DNA from: an uncultured Dehalococcoidia bacterium
GTDB lineage: Bacteria; Chloroflexota; Dehalococcoidia; Lucifugimonadales; Lucifugimonadaceae
Assembly: GCA_951812795.1 (NCBI GenBank)
Contig: OX638325.1
Location: 2,318,277 to 2,382,276 of the forward strand
Reading direction: 5' to 3'
DNA length: 64,000 nt
Shown here one piece after another: positions 44,632 through 53,537 of the stretch (its first letter is position 1; each line of letters begins with the position of its first letter). The notes below the pieces were generated by a model. It saw only the letters and a program-made list of their open reading frames with translations, was not told the origin of the DNA and did no database searches. Made by a program: the position numbers and the translations under genes.

Positions 44632-45054
44632 ATGCGCGTGATGGTGCTGGTAAAGGCGACCGAGGACAGTGAGGCTGGTGTGATGCCGCCGCCGGAGTTG
44701 TTTGAGGCGATGGGTCGGTTCAACGAGGAGTTGGTGAGGGCGGGCGTGATGGTGTCCGGTGACGGTTTGCATCCGACGTCGAACGGGAAGCGAGTGGTAT
44801 TCGACGGGGAGAGTCGGGATGTTATCGACGGCCCGTTCGGAGTGACGAACGAGTTGGTGGCGGGATTTTGGCTGTGGGAGGTTAAGGATATGGACGAAGC
44901 GGTGGAGTGGATAAAGAGGTGTCCCAACCCAATGTTGAGCCGGAGCGAGGTCGAGATACGTCAGGTGTATGAGTTTGAGGATTTCGGTGACGCGATTACG
45001 CCGGAGCAGGTCGAGCGGGAGGCGCGGCTGCGTGAGGAGATTGCGGATAGATGA
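44632..45054 (+). CDS. YCII-related (DGPF-type) protein
   Basis: A 140-residue dimeric alpha/beta-barrel-type protein. The family mark is VIDGPFGVTNELVAGFWLWE; the opening is MVLVKATEDSEAG. Related proteins are found with sigma factors or as small enzymes of unknown substrate. It is divergent from the amidotransferase gene, with about 100 bases between that carry the promoters. Confidence 0.87.
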   Translation: MRVMVLVKATEDSEAGVMPPPELFEAMGRFNEELVRAGVMVSGDGLHPTSNGKRVVFDGESRDVIDGPFGVTNELVAGFWLWEVKDMDEAVEWIKRCPNPMLSRSEVEIRQVYEFEDFGDAITPEQVEREARLREEIADR

Positions 45055-45086
45055 TGGCGGATGCGCGCTCTTGCGTCGTGTTGTCG

Positions 45087-45243
45087 GCTATGTCGTTCCG
45101 AGCGTAGCGAGGAATCTAGAGATCATGCCTATGGTTGTTGGGTGAGATTCTTCACTCCGCTACGCTCCGTTCAGAATGACATGACTATTCGTGCGCGTCG
45201 TCCAGAATGACGTGACTATTCGTGCGCTCCGTGCAGAATGGCA
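45087..45243. repeat. GTAGCG/CGCTAC palindromic repeat group
   Basis: Another repeat family: TCGTTCCGAGCGTAGCGAGG, then GATTCTTCACTCCGCTACGC and TTCAGAATGACATGACTATT. The last part (CAGAATGACRTGACTATTCG, about 29 bases long) recurs two to three times up to 45243. The inverted parts can form a long hairpin between two convergent genes. Confidence 0.78.
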
Positions 45244-45259
45244 TGACTTGGAGTCGCAC

Positions 45260-46111
45260 CTAGGCCTTGCTCGGCGACCATTTGTAGATGTTCTGCAGGG
45301 AGCCGCCCATTAGGGTTGCGCGTTCGGGGTCGGTTAGTTGGTCGGTGACGCGGAAGGCTTGGACGCCTTGTTCGTAGGTCAGGAGGTTTACGGCGCGGGT
45401 CCAGTCGGTGCCCCACATGCAGCGGTCTAGGGTGTAGGCGTTGAAGATTTGGGTTAGGGGTTCCCAGATGTCGGGGTAGGGGAAAGGTTCATGGGCGAGG
45501 GTTCCGGCGCCGGAGATCTTGATGTTGACGTTGTCGAACTCGGATAGTTCGAGGACGGCTGGTAGGTCGTCCCAAGCGTCGGGCGGCGCGGGCGGTTCGT
45601 AGGGTTGTGCGAGGCCCAGGTGGTCGATGATGAGTTGAGTGTTCGGGTGGTTGCGTGCCATTTCTCGGAAGATTGGGAGTTTACCGGAGCACATGACGTT
45701 AATGGGGACGTTTGCTTTGGCGCCGGCGGCAAGGATCTGGTTGACGCCGACGTTGTCGGCTTCGATTTCGATGCGTGCGAGCATGATGCGTGCGCCTACG
45801 ACGCCCGGGGTGGATGTCCACTCTTCCATCTGTTGTTCGATGTGGTCGGAATCGGGGTCGAAAGGTCTGACGAGTCCAAATTTGTCCGGATGTTTGGCGT
45901 GAACCTCGAGGGCGTAGGATGCGTCGTACTGGTACATCGAGAAGGGTGATACGAGGATTGCGCCGTCGACTCCAACCGCGTCCATGGCGGTGACCATGTC
46001 GTCGCCGGTGACTTCTTCAGGGCCTTCGAGGTGGCCGTGCCATGGACGTCCGGGGTGGTTGCGTTCGTAGGCGTGGACTTGGACGTCGATTACGGGAGTT
46101 GGGTTGGTCAT
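45260..46111 (-). CDS. Amidohydrolase-2 family metal-dependent hydrolase
   Basis: A 283-residue TIM-barrel hydrolase or decarboxylase. The N-terminal metal motif reads DVQVHAYE instead of the usual DxHxH, so the first His is Gln; later ligands are in IIDHLGLA and the final MWGTDWTRA (Asp). Variants with Gln occur in some lactonase-like members. The substrate is unknown. It is divergent from the first sulfatase, with 134 bases between. Confidence 0.87.
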   Translation of the reverse strand: MTNPTPVIDVQVHAYERNHPGRPWHGHLEGPEEVTGDDMVTAMDAVGVDGAILVSPFSMYQYDASYALEVHAKHPDKFGLVRPFDPDSDHIEQQMEEWTSTPGVVGARIMLARIEIEADNVGVNQILAAGAKANVPINVMCSGKLPIFREMARNHPNTQLIIDHLGLAQPYEPPAPPDAWDDLPAVLELSEFDNVNIKISGAGTLAHEPFPYPDIWEPLTQIFNAYTLDRCMWGTDWTRAVNLLTYEQGVQAFRVTDQLTDPERATLMGGSLQNIYKWSPSKA

Positions 46112-46245
46112 GGTTTGCTACTCGGCATGAATGATCTGGATTGAAGATGATGTGATTGTAATGATGGATGGCGGGGCGAAGGTTTCTGAGATTCCGCGAC
46201 GGATTGTGATGCGACGGTGATATGGTTTTTTGCGGGAGAGCAGTA

Positions 46246-47559
46246 ATGTCAGATAAACGACCAAACATCATCATGATCATGTCCGACGACCTCGGGTACG
46301 AGTGCATCGGGGTCAATGGCGGAACTTCGTACGAAACGCCTCGGTTGGACGAGATGGCGGCGAATGGGATGCGGTTCGATGAGGGGCATGTTTTGCCGTT
46401 GTGCACGCCGACGCGGGTGGCGTTGATGACGGGTAAGCACAACTTCAGGAACTACATCGGATTCGGATTGATACCGCCAGACGAGGTTACGTACGGGCAT
46501 CTGTTCTCGGATGCGGGTTACAACACTTGCATATCGGGCAAGTGGCAGCTGTATTCGTACAACCCGCCGGACGAGATGCCGGAGATGCGGAACAAGGGTC
46601 AGACGATCGAGGATGCGGGTTTCGACGAGTTCTGCGTATGGCACGCGCATCAGACGGAGGAGAAGGGTTCGAGATACAAGGATCCGATCATCTACCAGAA
46701 CGGGAAGTATCGTGACGACACGATGGGCAAGTATGGGGATGAGGAGTTTTGCAATTACATCATCGACTTTATCGGCCGCAAGAAGGATGATGACAATCCC
46801 TTCTTCGTGTATTGGCCGATGGCGTTGACGCACAAGCCGCACGAGCCTTCACCGGATAGTCCGGAATTTGCTGATTTCGACCCGCCGACTAATCGGACTC
46901 GTGGCGGTCGGACGTGGGCGGAGCTGGAGGACGGCGCCTTTGCGGATGACCCTCGGTTTTACAAGGACATGGTGGAGTATCACGACAAGATTATCGGGCG
47001 GTTGTTGGACTACCTTGCAGAGCAGGGCTTAAGTGAAGACACGCTGGTGATTTACACGGGAGACAACGGCTCACCGCATGATGTGTGCACAATGCTCCAC
47101 CAGCACAACGAAATCTGCGGTGGCAAGGGCAAGACAAACGACCGCGGGACGCACGTTCCTCTCATCGTTCAGCAGCCGGGGACGGTTCCGGCGGGTTCGG
47201 TAAACGATGATTTGATCGACGTTACCGACTTCCTGCCGACGTTGTTGGATGCGGCGGGTATCGAATCGCCTGACGGTTACGTGATCGACGGAGAATCGTT
47301 CTATCCGCAGCTGAAAGGTGAAAAGGGCAATCCAAAAGACTCGATATTTTTCCACTTCGAGCCGATGAGCGCTCGCAACGCGGCGAGGTGCATCCGTATG
47401 GTGCGGGATCGGAATTGGAAGCTGTACGAGACGGGTGAGTTGTACGACATGAGATCGGACTTGGATGAGGAGTTGCCGATATTCGAGTCGCAGGATGGAC
47501 CGGAGGCAGCGGCGGCACGGGCGAAGTTGAAGCCGGTGTTTGCGGAGATGGTGGCTTGA
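46246..47559 (+). CDS. Type I sulfatase, copy 1
   Basis: A 437-residue arylsulfatase-family enzyme, which removes sulfate from an ester. The Cys to become formylglycine is Cys53 in CTPTRVALMTGK; calcium ligands are Asp14 and Asp15 (MSDDLGYE) and the Asp and Asn of YTGDNGSP. No signal peptide is seen, so it is probably cytoplasmic, unlike many marine polysaccharide sulfatases. ATG 46246 is chosen by match to its paralog. The maturase needed for formylglycine is not in the window. Confidence 0.92.
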   Translation: MSDKRPNIIMIMSDDLGYECIGVNGGTSYETPRLDEMAANGMRFDEGHVLPLCTPTRVALMTGKHNFRNYIGFGLIPPDEVTYGHLFSDAGYNTCISGKWQLYSYNPPDEMPEMRNKGQTIEDAGFDEFCVWHAHQTEEKGSRYKDPIIYQNGKYRDDTMGKYGDEEFCNYIIDFIGRKKDDDNPFFVYWPMALTHKPHEPSPDSPEFADFDPPTNRTRGGRTWAELEDGAFADDPRFYKDMVEYHDKIIGRLLDYLAEQGLSEDTLVIYTGDNGSPHDVCTMLHQHNEICGGKGKTNDRGTHVPLIVQQPGTVPAGSVNDDLIDVTDFLPTLLDAAGIESPDGYVIDGESFYPQLKGEKGNPKDSIFFHFEPMSARNAARCIRMVRDRNWKLYETGELYDMRSDLDEELPIFESQDGPEAAAARAKLKPVFAEMVA

Positions 47560-47582
47560 GATAGGGGCGTTAGCCCGCGCTT

Positions 47583-48740
47583 CTAGTCTCGCCGTCGGAC
47601 GAATGGTTGTCCGCTTCGGTATGTAGCAACGCGCCAGAGCCATTCTGCTGGTCCGAACAGGAAGCGGTTTAACCACGCCTGCGACCACCAGATTTGCAGC
47701 ACCCAGACCGCGAGCACAAACGCCAAGACTAGGCTACGGTTCACAAAGTCGGCATCGGCAAGCAAGGTTGTCAACACGAGTACGCCGAGCAATGTCTGCG
47801 TCAGATAGTTTGTCAGTGCCATGCGGCCGACTGCGCGTAAATGTTCCTTTAGCCAGTTGCCGGCGCGATTGTTCCAGAGGATGATGAGGCTCATGTATCC
47901 GAGCGACGCGGGTATCGTGCCAATCGTGTTGGGGATCTGGCCGATGAAGGCGACGTCTCGCGAGTAGTCGTTCAGCGCGGTGATGATGACGCCGACGGTG
48001 GCGAGTGGTAAGCCGATAGCGAGTCCGATCAGGGCGGTTTGTTGGTATATTTTGGCGGGCATTTTGCCGTTCATAAATCCGGTGCGATAGAGGCCGGCAC
48101 CGATGAGTATCATTCCAAGTCCGCGTAGGAAGTATCCAGTCAGTAGCGGTGTCCAGATGTCCTCCTCGTCGGCAGGTGTCTCACCCGGGTTCCAGATCCC
48201 TGCCAGCGATGCGTCGGTTGTCTCGGCGATGTTTTGTGCGATTAGTTCGGCACCCATGGAGAGTGCGAAGACGACTGCACCGATGGCGATAAGGGCTCGG
48301 TTCGGAAGCTTTCGCAAGGCGATCAGGAAGACCGACGATATGGCGTATACGATCAGAACATCGCCATCCCAGAGCATGATGTGGAGGATGCCGATTCCGA
48401 GGAGCAGTCCGTTGCGCCAGAGGTTCAGCAGTACGGGCCGTCTTCCCTTGATGCTGGCGCGGTCGATGAAGAGAATCATCCCGGCGCCGAAGAGTAGGGA
48501 AAACAATCCCATGAACTTCTGGTCGACGACTATCTCGCCGAAGATGCCTACGCTCCAATCGAGCCAAGATTCGGACCCGCCTGCGTTGAGATTGAAGTAC
48601 GGAGCATCCCCGAACTTGAAGGAGACGGCGTTCATGAGGAGAATGCCGAGCACCGCAACGCCGCGTATCAGGTCGAGGCTGGTGATGCGCGCGTTCTCCC
48701 GGACGGGGCCGGGTTCGGTGATCTGAGAATTATCCGCCAA
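47583..48740 (-). CDS. DUF418-family membrane protein
   Basis: About 385 residues with some ten membrane helices. It opens RITSLDLIRGVAVLGILLMN, the usual DUF418/YeiB start, and has GLFSLLFGAGM and MALTNYLTQTLLG, which are family marks. It may transport or acylate a substrate; the role is not known. The start is uncertain: TTG 48740 fits the family length, while the longest frame begins at 48851 and would overlap the divergent sulfatase gene. It lies between two sulfatase copies. Confidence 0.82.
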   Translation of the reverse strand: MADNSQITEPGPVRENARITSLDLIRGVAVLGILLMNAVSFKFGDAPYFNLNAGGSESWLDWSVGIFGEIVVDQKFMGLFSLLFGAGMILFIDRASIKGRRPVLLNLWRNGLLLGIGILHIMLWDGDVLIVYAISSVFLIALRKLPNRALIAIGAVVFALSMGAELIAQNIAETTDASLAGIWNPGETPADEEDIWTPLLTGYFLRGLGMILIGAGLYRTGFMNGKMPAKIYQQTALIGLAIGLPLATVGVIITALNDYSRDVAFIGQIPNTIGTIPASLGYMSLIILWNNRAGNWLKEHLRAVGRMALTNYLTQTLLGVLVLTTLLADADFVNRSLVLAFVLAVWVLQIWWSQAWLNRFLFGPAEWLWRVATYRSGQPFVRRRD

Positions 48741-48822
48741 GGCGTGGAGTTGGTTAGGTAGGTGATGGGAACGTTGGGCGGTCTGGCAGTGAGTGGTATG
48801 GTATGACGCGGGAGAGGATACT

Positions 48823-50142
48823 ATGTCCGAAAAGCGACCTAACATCATCATGATTATGTCCGACGACCTCGGTTATGAGTGCATCGGGGTTAATGGGAGC
48901 ACGTCGTATGCGACGCCGCGGTTGGACGAGATGGCGGCGAATGGCATGCGGTTCGATGAGGGGCATGTGCTGCCGTTGTGCACGCCGACGCGGGTGGCGT
49001 TGATGACGGGTAAGCACAACTTCAGGAACTATATCGGGTTCGGGTTGTTGCCTCCTGACGAGGTAGGGTTCGGGCATCTCTTCTCAGGTGCGGGTTACAA
49101 CACGCTGATTTCTGGGAAGTGGCAGCTTTATTCCTATAATCCGCCGGATATCATGCCGGAGATGCGGAACAAGGGCCAGAAGATCGAGGATGCGGGCTTC
49201 GATGAGTTCTGCGTTTGGCACGCTCATCACACCGAGCACAAAGGGTCTCGATACAAGGATCCGGTGATTTACCAGAATGGTTCGTATCGGGATGACACTA
49301 AGGGCGAGTATGGGGATGATGTATTTTGCAACTACATCATCGACTTCATCGAGCGTAAGAAGGACGATGACAATCCGTTCTTCGTGTACTGGCCGATGGC
49401 GTTGACGCACGGTCCGTTCGAGCCGACGCCGGACAGTCCTGAGTGGGAGGGTTTCGAACCGCAGTCGAACAAGAACTTCGGCGGTCGGACTTGGGGCGAA
49501 TTAAGCGACGATGGTGATGATGCGCACCCTCGGTTTTACCAGGATATGGTGGAGTACCACGACAAGGTGATCGGGCGGTTGTTGGACTATCTTGCTGAGC
49601 AAGGGCTGAGCGAAGAGACTCTGGTGATCTACACGGGCGACAACGGTTCGCCACAGGAAGTCTGCTCCATTGTGCACCGGCACAACGAAATCTGCGGTGG
49701 CAAGAGCACGACGAACGACCATGGGACGCACGTTCCGTTGATTGCGCAGATGCCAGGGACGGTACCGGCTGGTGTGGTGAACAACAATCTGGTAGACGTT
49801 ACCGATTTTCTCCCGACGATGTTGGATGCTGCCGGCGCTGAGCCTCCGGAGGGTTATGTGATCGATGGCAGGTCGTTCTATCCGCAGTTGAAGGGTGAGA
49901 AGGGTAATCCTAAGGATTGGATCTTCTTCCACTACGATCCGATGACTGCCAATCGGACTGATCTAGGCTGCATCCGAATGGTTCGGGATCACGACTGGAA
50001 GTTGTATGAGACGGGCGAACTATACGATCTGAATGCGGATATCGAAGAGGAGTTGCCGATTTTCGAGGGGGATGACGGTGAGAAGTCGGCGGCAGCACGG
50101 ACGAAGTTGATGCCGGTGTTTGCGGAGATGGTCAACGAATAG
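48823..50142 (+). CDS. Type I sulfatase, copy 2
   Basis: A 439-residue paralog of the sulfatase at 46246, alike throughout (both open with RPNIIMIMSDDLGYECIGVN and keep Cys53 in CTPTR). Differences gather around 215-235 (EWEGFEPQSNKNFGG) and at HHTEHKG and HRHNEICGG, near the substrate pocket in this family. This suggests a gene duplication followed by a change of substrate. ATG 48823 is chosen by match to copy 1. Confidence 0.92.
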   Translation: MSEKRPNIIMIMSDDLGYECIGVNGSTSYATPRLDEMAANGMRFDEGHVLPLCTPTRVALMTGKHNFRNYIGFGLLPPDEVGFGHLFSGAGYNTLISGKWQLYSYNPPDIMPEMRNKGQKIEDAGFDEFCVWHAHHTEHKGSRYKDPVIYQNGSYRDDTKGEYGDDVFCNYIIDFIERKKDDDNPFFVYWPMALTHGPFEPTPDSPEWEGFEPQSNKNFGGRTWGELSDDGDDAHPRFYQDMVEYHDKVIGRLLDYLAEQGLSEETLVIYTGDNGSPQEVCSIVHRHNEICGGKSTTNDHGTHVPLIAQMPGTVPAGVVNNNLVDVTDFLPTMLDAAGAEPPEGYVIDGRSFYPQLKGEKGNPKDWIFFHYDPMTANRTDLGCIRMVRDHDWKLYETGELYDLNADIEEELPIFEGDDGEKSAAARTKLMPVFAEMVNE

Positions 50143-50190
50143 GTCGCGGGCACGCCTGTCGGTGCACGAGAGTCGGATCGCGCTTGGTCA

Positions 50191-50589
50191 TCAACACCCG
50201 GCAGGTTGATTCGCGTTGTCTGATGGACGTCGCTCCGTGCGAAGATCTTTTACTGCGTAGACGATGGCGATCGTTGGGATGATCGCGAAGACTAGCGGAA
50301 GCGGCCAATCGCCTTCGATGGCGCCTGAGGTGATTAAGGTGGCGAGTGTTAGATCGGCGATGATATTGATCGCGAGGATCGCGGTGATGCCGGAAACTAA
50401 GGCGGTATTTGGGTGCCGAATGAAAACCAAGAGGATGATGGCGATAGCGGATAAGGGATGCAGGCCGGCGAGGACTAGCCGCGACCAGATGTCCCCGCCA
50501 TCGGCGAAGAGTCCAACGGCGGCGGTGAAGATGGTGAAGAGGACGTTGATGACGGCGAGGGCCATCAAGATTCGTCGAAACGCGGTCAT
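50191..50589 (-). CDS. Small four-helix membrane protein, unknown
   Basis: A 132-residue protein with four hydrophobic segments (about 7-28, 36-60, 63-88 and 95-113) and a charged tail RTERRPSDNAN. It opens TAFRRILMALAVINVLFT. No family was recognised. It converges on the sulfatase gene and diverges from the Nudix gene. Confidence 0.65.
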   Translation of the reverse strand: MTAFRRILMALAVINVLFTIFTAAVGLFADGGDIWSRLVLAGLHPLSAIAIILLVFIRHPNTALVSGITAILAINIIADLTLATLITSGAIEGDWPLPLVFAIIPTIAIVYAVKDLRTERRPSDNANQPAGC

Positions 50590-50641
50590 ACGACGATTCT
50601 AGTCGCTGTTAGAAGTGAGGTTTGTATGATTCGCATTTGAG

Positions 50642-51154
50642 ATGTCATTAAAATCCAGCGGTGGGCAACCGCATCATCCGGAATTTCCGGCGCTGGCGCC
50701 AATCGGTGGAGGGCATCATCGGTGTGTGGAGTGTGATCGGGTCATCTATTCGGATCCGAAGGTTGCGGTTGCGGCGATCATCCCGATGGATGATGGGATC
50801 GTGCTGCTGAAACGGGCGATTGAGCCACAGATCGGGATGTGGAGTTTCCCGTCAGGTTACGTAGATCGCGGGGAGAAGTTGGAACGGGCGCTGGAGCGGG
50901 AGGTTAAGGAAGAGTGTGGATTGGTCGTTAGCGTCGAGTGGTTAGTCGGGGTTTACAGCGACGAGGGGCAGGCGGTCGTGTTGGTGGTCTATCACGCGGA
51001 TGTGGTTGGCGGTGAGTTGATGGCTGGAGACGAGACGTCTGATGCTCGGGTGTTTGCGGCAGATGAGATGCCAAAACTGGCGTTCGAGCATGATGATCGG
51101 ATTGTGCGTGATTGGCGCGAGGGATTGGGGATCAGGGGTCCGCGGTCGGGTTGA
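50642..51154 (+). CDS. Nudix hydrolase
   Basis: A 170-residue Nudix enzyme with the complete box GYVDRGEKLERALEREVKEE followed by CGL, which binds Mg2+ and cleaves nucleoside diphosphates linked to another group. Before it is HHRCVECDRVIYSDP, a piece of the zinc ribbon seen in NADH-pyrophosphatase-type members, but only one CxxC is present, so zinc binding is doubtful. The start ATG 50642 is preceded by TTTGAG rather than a strong ribosome site. Confidence 0.88.
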   Translation: MSLKSSGGQPHHPEFPALAPIGGGHHRCVECDRVIYSDPKVAVAAIIPMDDGIVLLKRAIEPQIGMWSFPSGYVDRGEKLERALEREVKEECGLVVSVEWLVGVYSDEGQAVVLVVYHADVVGGELMAGDETSDARVFAADEMPKLAFEHDDRIVRDWREGLGIRGPRSG

Positions 51155-51351
51155 CTGCGGTTGCGAACGCGCCGGAAACGTCACCTAGATCTGTCGAAGT
51201 AAATGACGACCTGTTCACCTTCAGCGACGCAGACGGGTGCAGACGGGTACTAAGTACTTCCAATTGTTCCCGGGACTCACCGGGTTGGTGGTCAAGATGC
51301 TCGCTTCTTTCCGGCATCGAGTTCGGTACGATCAGGGCCGGAACTTTCGGT

Positions 51352-52122
51352 TTAACCGACTCCCGAACCGCGTGTTTGGTCGAGGTAGGTGCGGGCTTCG
51401 GCGAGTAAGAAGCGGGATGCGCCGCTGACGATCCATTGGACGCCGCGTTCGTGCCAGAACTGGGCTTGTTCGACAGTTACGCCGAGGGTTCCGGAGATTT
51501 TGCCGGCGTCGTGTGTTTTCTTGACGAGGGTTTCGATGGCTTCAACGACTTCGGGGTGGGCGATTTGACCGGGGTAGCCCATATTTAGGGAGAGGTCGCC
51601 GGGTCCCATGAATATGCAGTCGGCGCCTTCGGTGTTGATGATCTCGTCGGCGTTGTCGATGCTTTCTGGGGTTTCGATCTGGAGGCAGACGAAGGTTTCT
51701 TCGTTGGCTTGTTTGACGTATTCGGCTTGATCTTGGATGCCGAACATTGCGCTTCGGCCCGAGAATCCGCCACGTTTGCCGACGGGCGGGTATTTTACGG
51801 CGTCGACGACGGCGCGCCCTTGTTCGCCGTTGTTGATGAGGGGAATCATAACGCCTTGGGCGCCGCCTTCGAGGTAACGCTGGATGTGTTGCTGATCGTT
51901 CATGCCGATGCGGACGATGGGCGTCGTGCCGGAGAGTTCGGCGGCGCGGATCATGTTTTCGGATGTCTCGTAGTCCATGATTCCGTGTTCACAGTCGATG
52001 ACTACGAAGTCGAATCCGGCCCAACCCATGAGTTCGACCAATGCTGGAGCGGGCCAGCCAACGAATGGACCGAGCGTGGTTCCGCCGTCTAGCATCTTTC
52101 GCTTCATGGTGTTGTTTCGCAT
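51352..52122 (-). CDS. HpcH/HpaI-family aldolase
   Basis: A 256-residue class II pyruvate aldolase-type enzyme that splits or forms 2-keto-3-deoxy acids. Marks are DFVVIDCEHG (residues 38-47), LQIETPESIDN with the metal Glu, and FMGPGDLSLNMGYPG with the metal Asp; PVGKRGGFSGRSAMFG is the substrate loop. It could follow sugar-acid dehydratases such as the enolase-superfamily enzyme in the same window, though 43 kb apart. Confidence 0.92.
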   Translation of the reverse strand: MRNNTMKRKMLDGGTTLGPFVGWPAPALVELMGWAGFDFVVIDCEHGIMDYETSENMIRAAELSGTTPIVRIGMNDQQHIQRYLEGGAQGVMIPLINNGEQGRAVVDAVKYPPVGKRGGFSGRSAMFGIQDQAEYVKQANEETFVCLQIETPESIDNADEIINTEGADCIFMGPGDLSLNMGYPGQIAHPEVVEAIETLVKKTHDAGKISGTLGVTVEQAQFWHERGVQWIVSGASRFLLAEARTYLDQTRGSGVG

Positions 52123-52275
52123 CGGGAGACTCCGTAACCTGATTCCTGTTCCGTATCAGATTATCGCAACATCAACCCTTTGCAAAATCACATCATTGAA
52201 GCGCGAGCGGCGCAAGGGTTCATAGAGCAGATGTTTAGTTTGGGTTAAAATAAACCTTGCTGAAACAGCGTTGCT

Positions 52276-52653
52276 ATGACCACCACATCCACGATGACCC
52301 CGACTGAACACGCGCAAGTTTCACGCGATTTTTTGTCGGCGTCTGATGACGAGTTTATACGTGGTGACATCTTGCAGGGCGCGGAAAAGCTGTGGGGCGC
52401 CGCCGCCCATGCGGTGATGGCGGTTGCACAGGAACGCAAGTGGTCCCACGAAAGTCACCGATCGTTGAAGAACGCGGTAATCCGGCTTGCGGAAGAGTAT
52501 GATGACCCGCTGATTCGATCCAACTTCTTAGCTGCCGAGAAATTCCACCGCCATTTTTGTCACGACTCGATGGAAGACTGGGAACGAGATTCTGATCGCC
52601 CATTGGTCCATGACTTCGTGGAACGAGTCTTGAGGGTTATGCGGGCAGACTGA
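52276..52653 (+). CDS. PaREP1/HEPN-like helical protein
   Basis: A 125-residue all-helical protein. RGDILQGAEKLWGAAAHAVM and the later FLAAEKFHRHFC resemble PaREP1/HEPN-type domains, which include RNases in toxin pairs and nucleotide-binding subunits. The HEPN RNase motif R-x4-6-H is not clearly present, so catalysis is doubtful. No partner nucleotidyltransferase is adjacent. Confidence 0.65.
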   Translation: MTTTSTMTPTEHAQVSRDFLSASDDEFIRGDILQGAEKLWGAAAHAVMAVAQERKWSHESHRSLKNAVIRLAEEYDDPLIRSNFLAAEKFHRHFCHDSMEDWERDSDRPLVHDFVERVLRVMRAD

Positions 52654-52853
52654 TCGAGACCTGAGTGTCTGCGAAGTTCACGACGGTCGTGAGAAGTGGG
52701 TTTCTTGCGGTAGTGATTTGCACTAGGATTTTTCCTCTATTCCGTTCGGATAACGTACTCTGCCTGCTCGACGTGCCACCCGCTTAAATTCTTTTGTTTT
52801 CATAGAGTTTCTGTATTTTAAGTTTGTTGATCTAGATATTGAGCGGAAGGCAT

Positions 52854-53501
52854 CTACCTAAAGAATTCGGAGACGTAACGCCAGACGTCTTCGGCGACCT
52901 CGTTGGGGTTACGTGCGGCGTCGATCTCGATCCAGCGGTTGGGTTCGTTGCTGGCGAGTTCGCGGTAACCACGTCGGACGCTGCGGTGGAAGCGGATGGG
53001 TAATTCTTCGAAGCGGCGTTGGGTTTCGCCGGTGGAGTCGTCCTCAGCGTCGCGCCGGCCGAGTCCGGTTTCGGGCGTGACGTCGAGCAGGATGGTGAGG
53101 TCGGGAGCGACCTCGTTGGTGGCTAGTTCGTTGGCGTGGCGGAGGCGGTCGAGGTTTAGGTTGCCGCCATAACCCTGGTAGGCGATGGTGGAGTCGGAAA
53201 AGCGGTCGCCGATGACGGTGGTGCCTTTTTTGAGTTCGGGGACGATGACGTCGGCCATTAACTGGGCGCGGGCGGCCATGAAGAGTAGGGCGTCGGCGGC
53301 GGGAACGTTGTCGCTCTGGGATTTGATGATTTCCCGAACTTGCTCGCCGAGGCAGGTCGTGCCGGGTTCACGAACGACCAGGACGGGCAGCTTCAAACTC
53401 TCGAGACGTTGCCGAAGCAATTTCACCTGAGTAGTCTTGCCGGCGCCTTCGCCACCCTCAAACGAAATGAACGGCGCTTTATGGACCGACCTGCGTGGCA
53501 T
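52854..53501 (-). CDS. tmk: Thymidylate kinase
   Basis: A 215-residue dTMP kinase that makes dTDP for DNA synthesis. The P-loop is FEGGEGAGKTTQ (13-24), the substrate loop REPGTTCLGEQVRE, the DRF motif in IGDRFSDSTIAYQGYG, and the lid GLGRRDAED. It follows the R3H/AAA ATPase gene by 36 bases on the same strand, so the two form an operon. Confidence 0.96.
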   Translation of the reverse strand: MPRRSVHKAPFISFEGGEGAGKTTQVKLLRQRLESLKLPVLVVREPGTTCLGEQVREIIKSQSDNVPAADALLFMAARAQLMADVIVPELKKGTTVIGDRFSDSTIAYQGYGGNLNLDRLRHANELATNEVAPDLTILLDVTPETGLGRRDAEDDSTGETQRRFEELPIRFHRSVRRGYRELASNEPNRWIEIDAARNPNEVAEDVWRYVSEFFR

Positions 53502-53537
53502 TGTGGAGATACTGCGATTACGACGTTGCTGGGCGGG

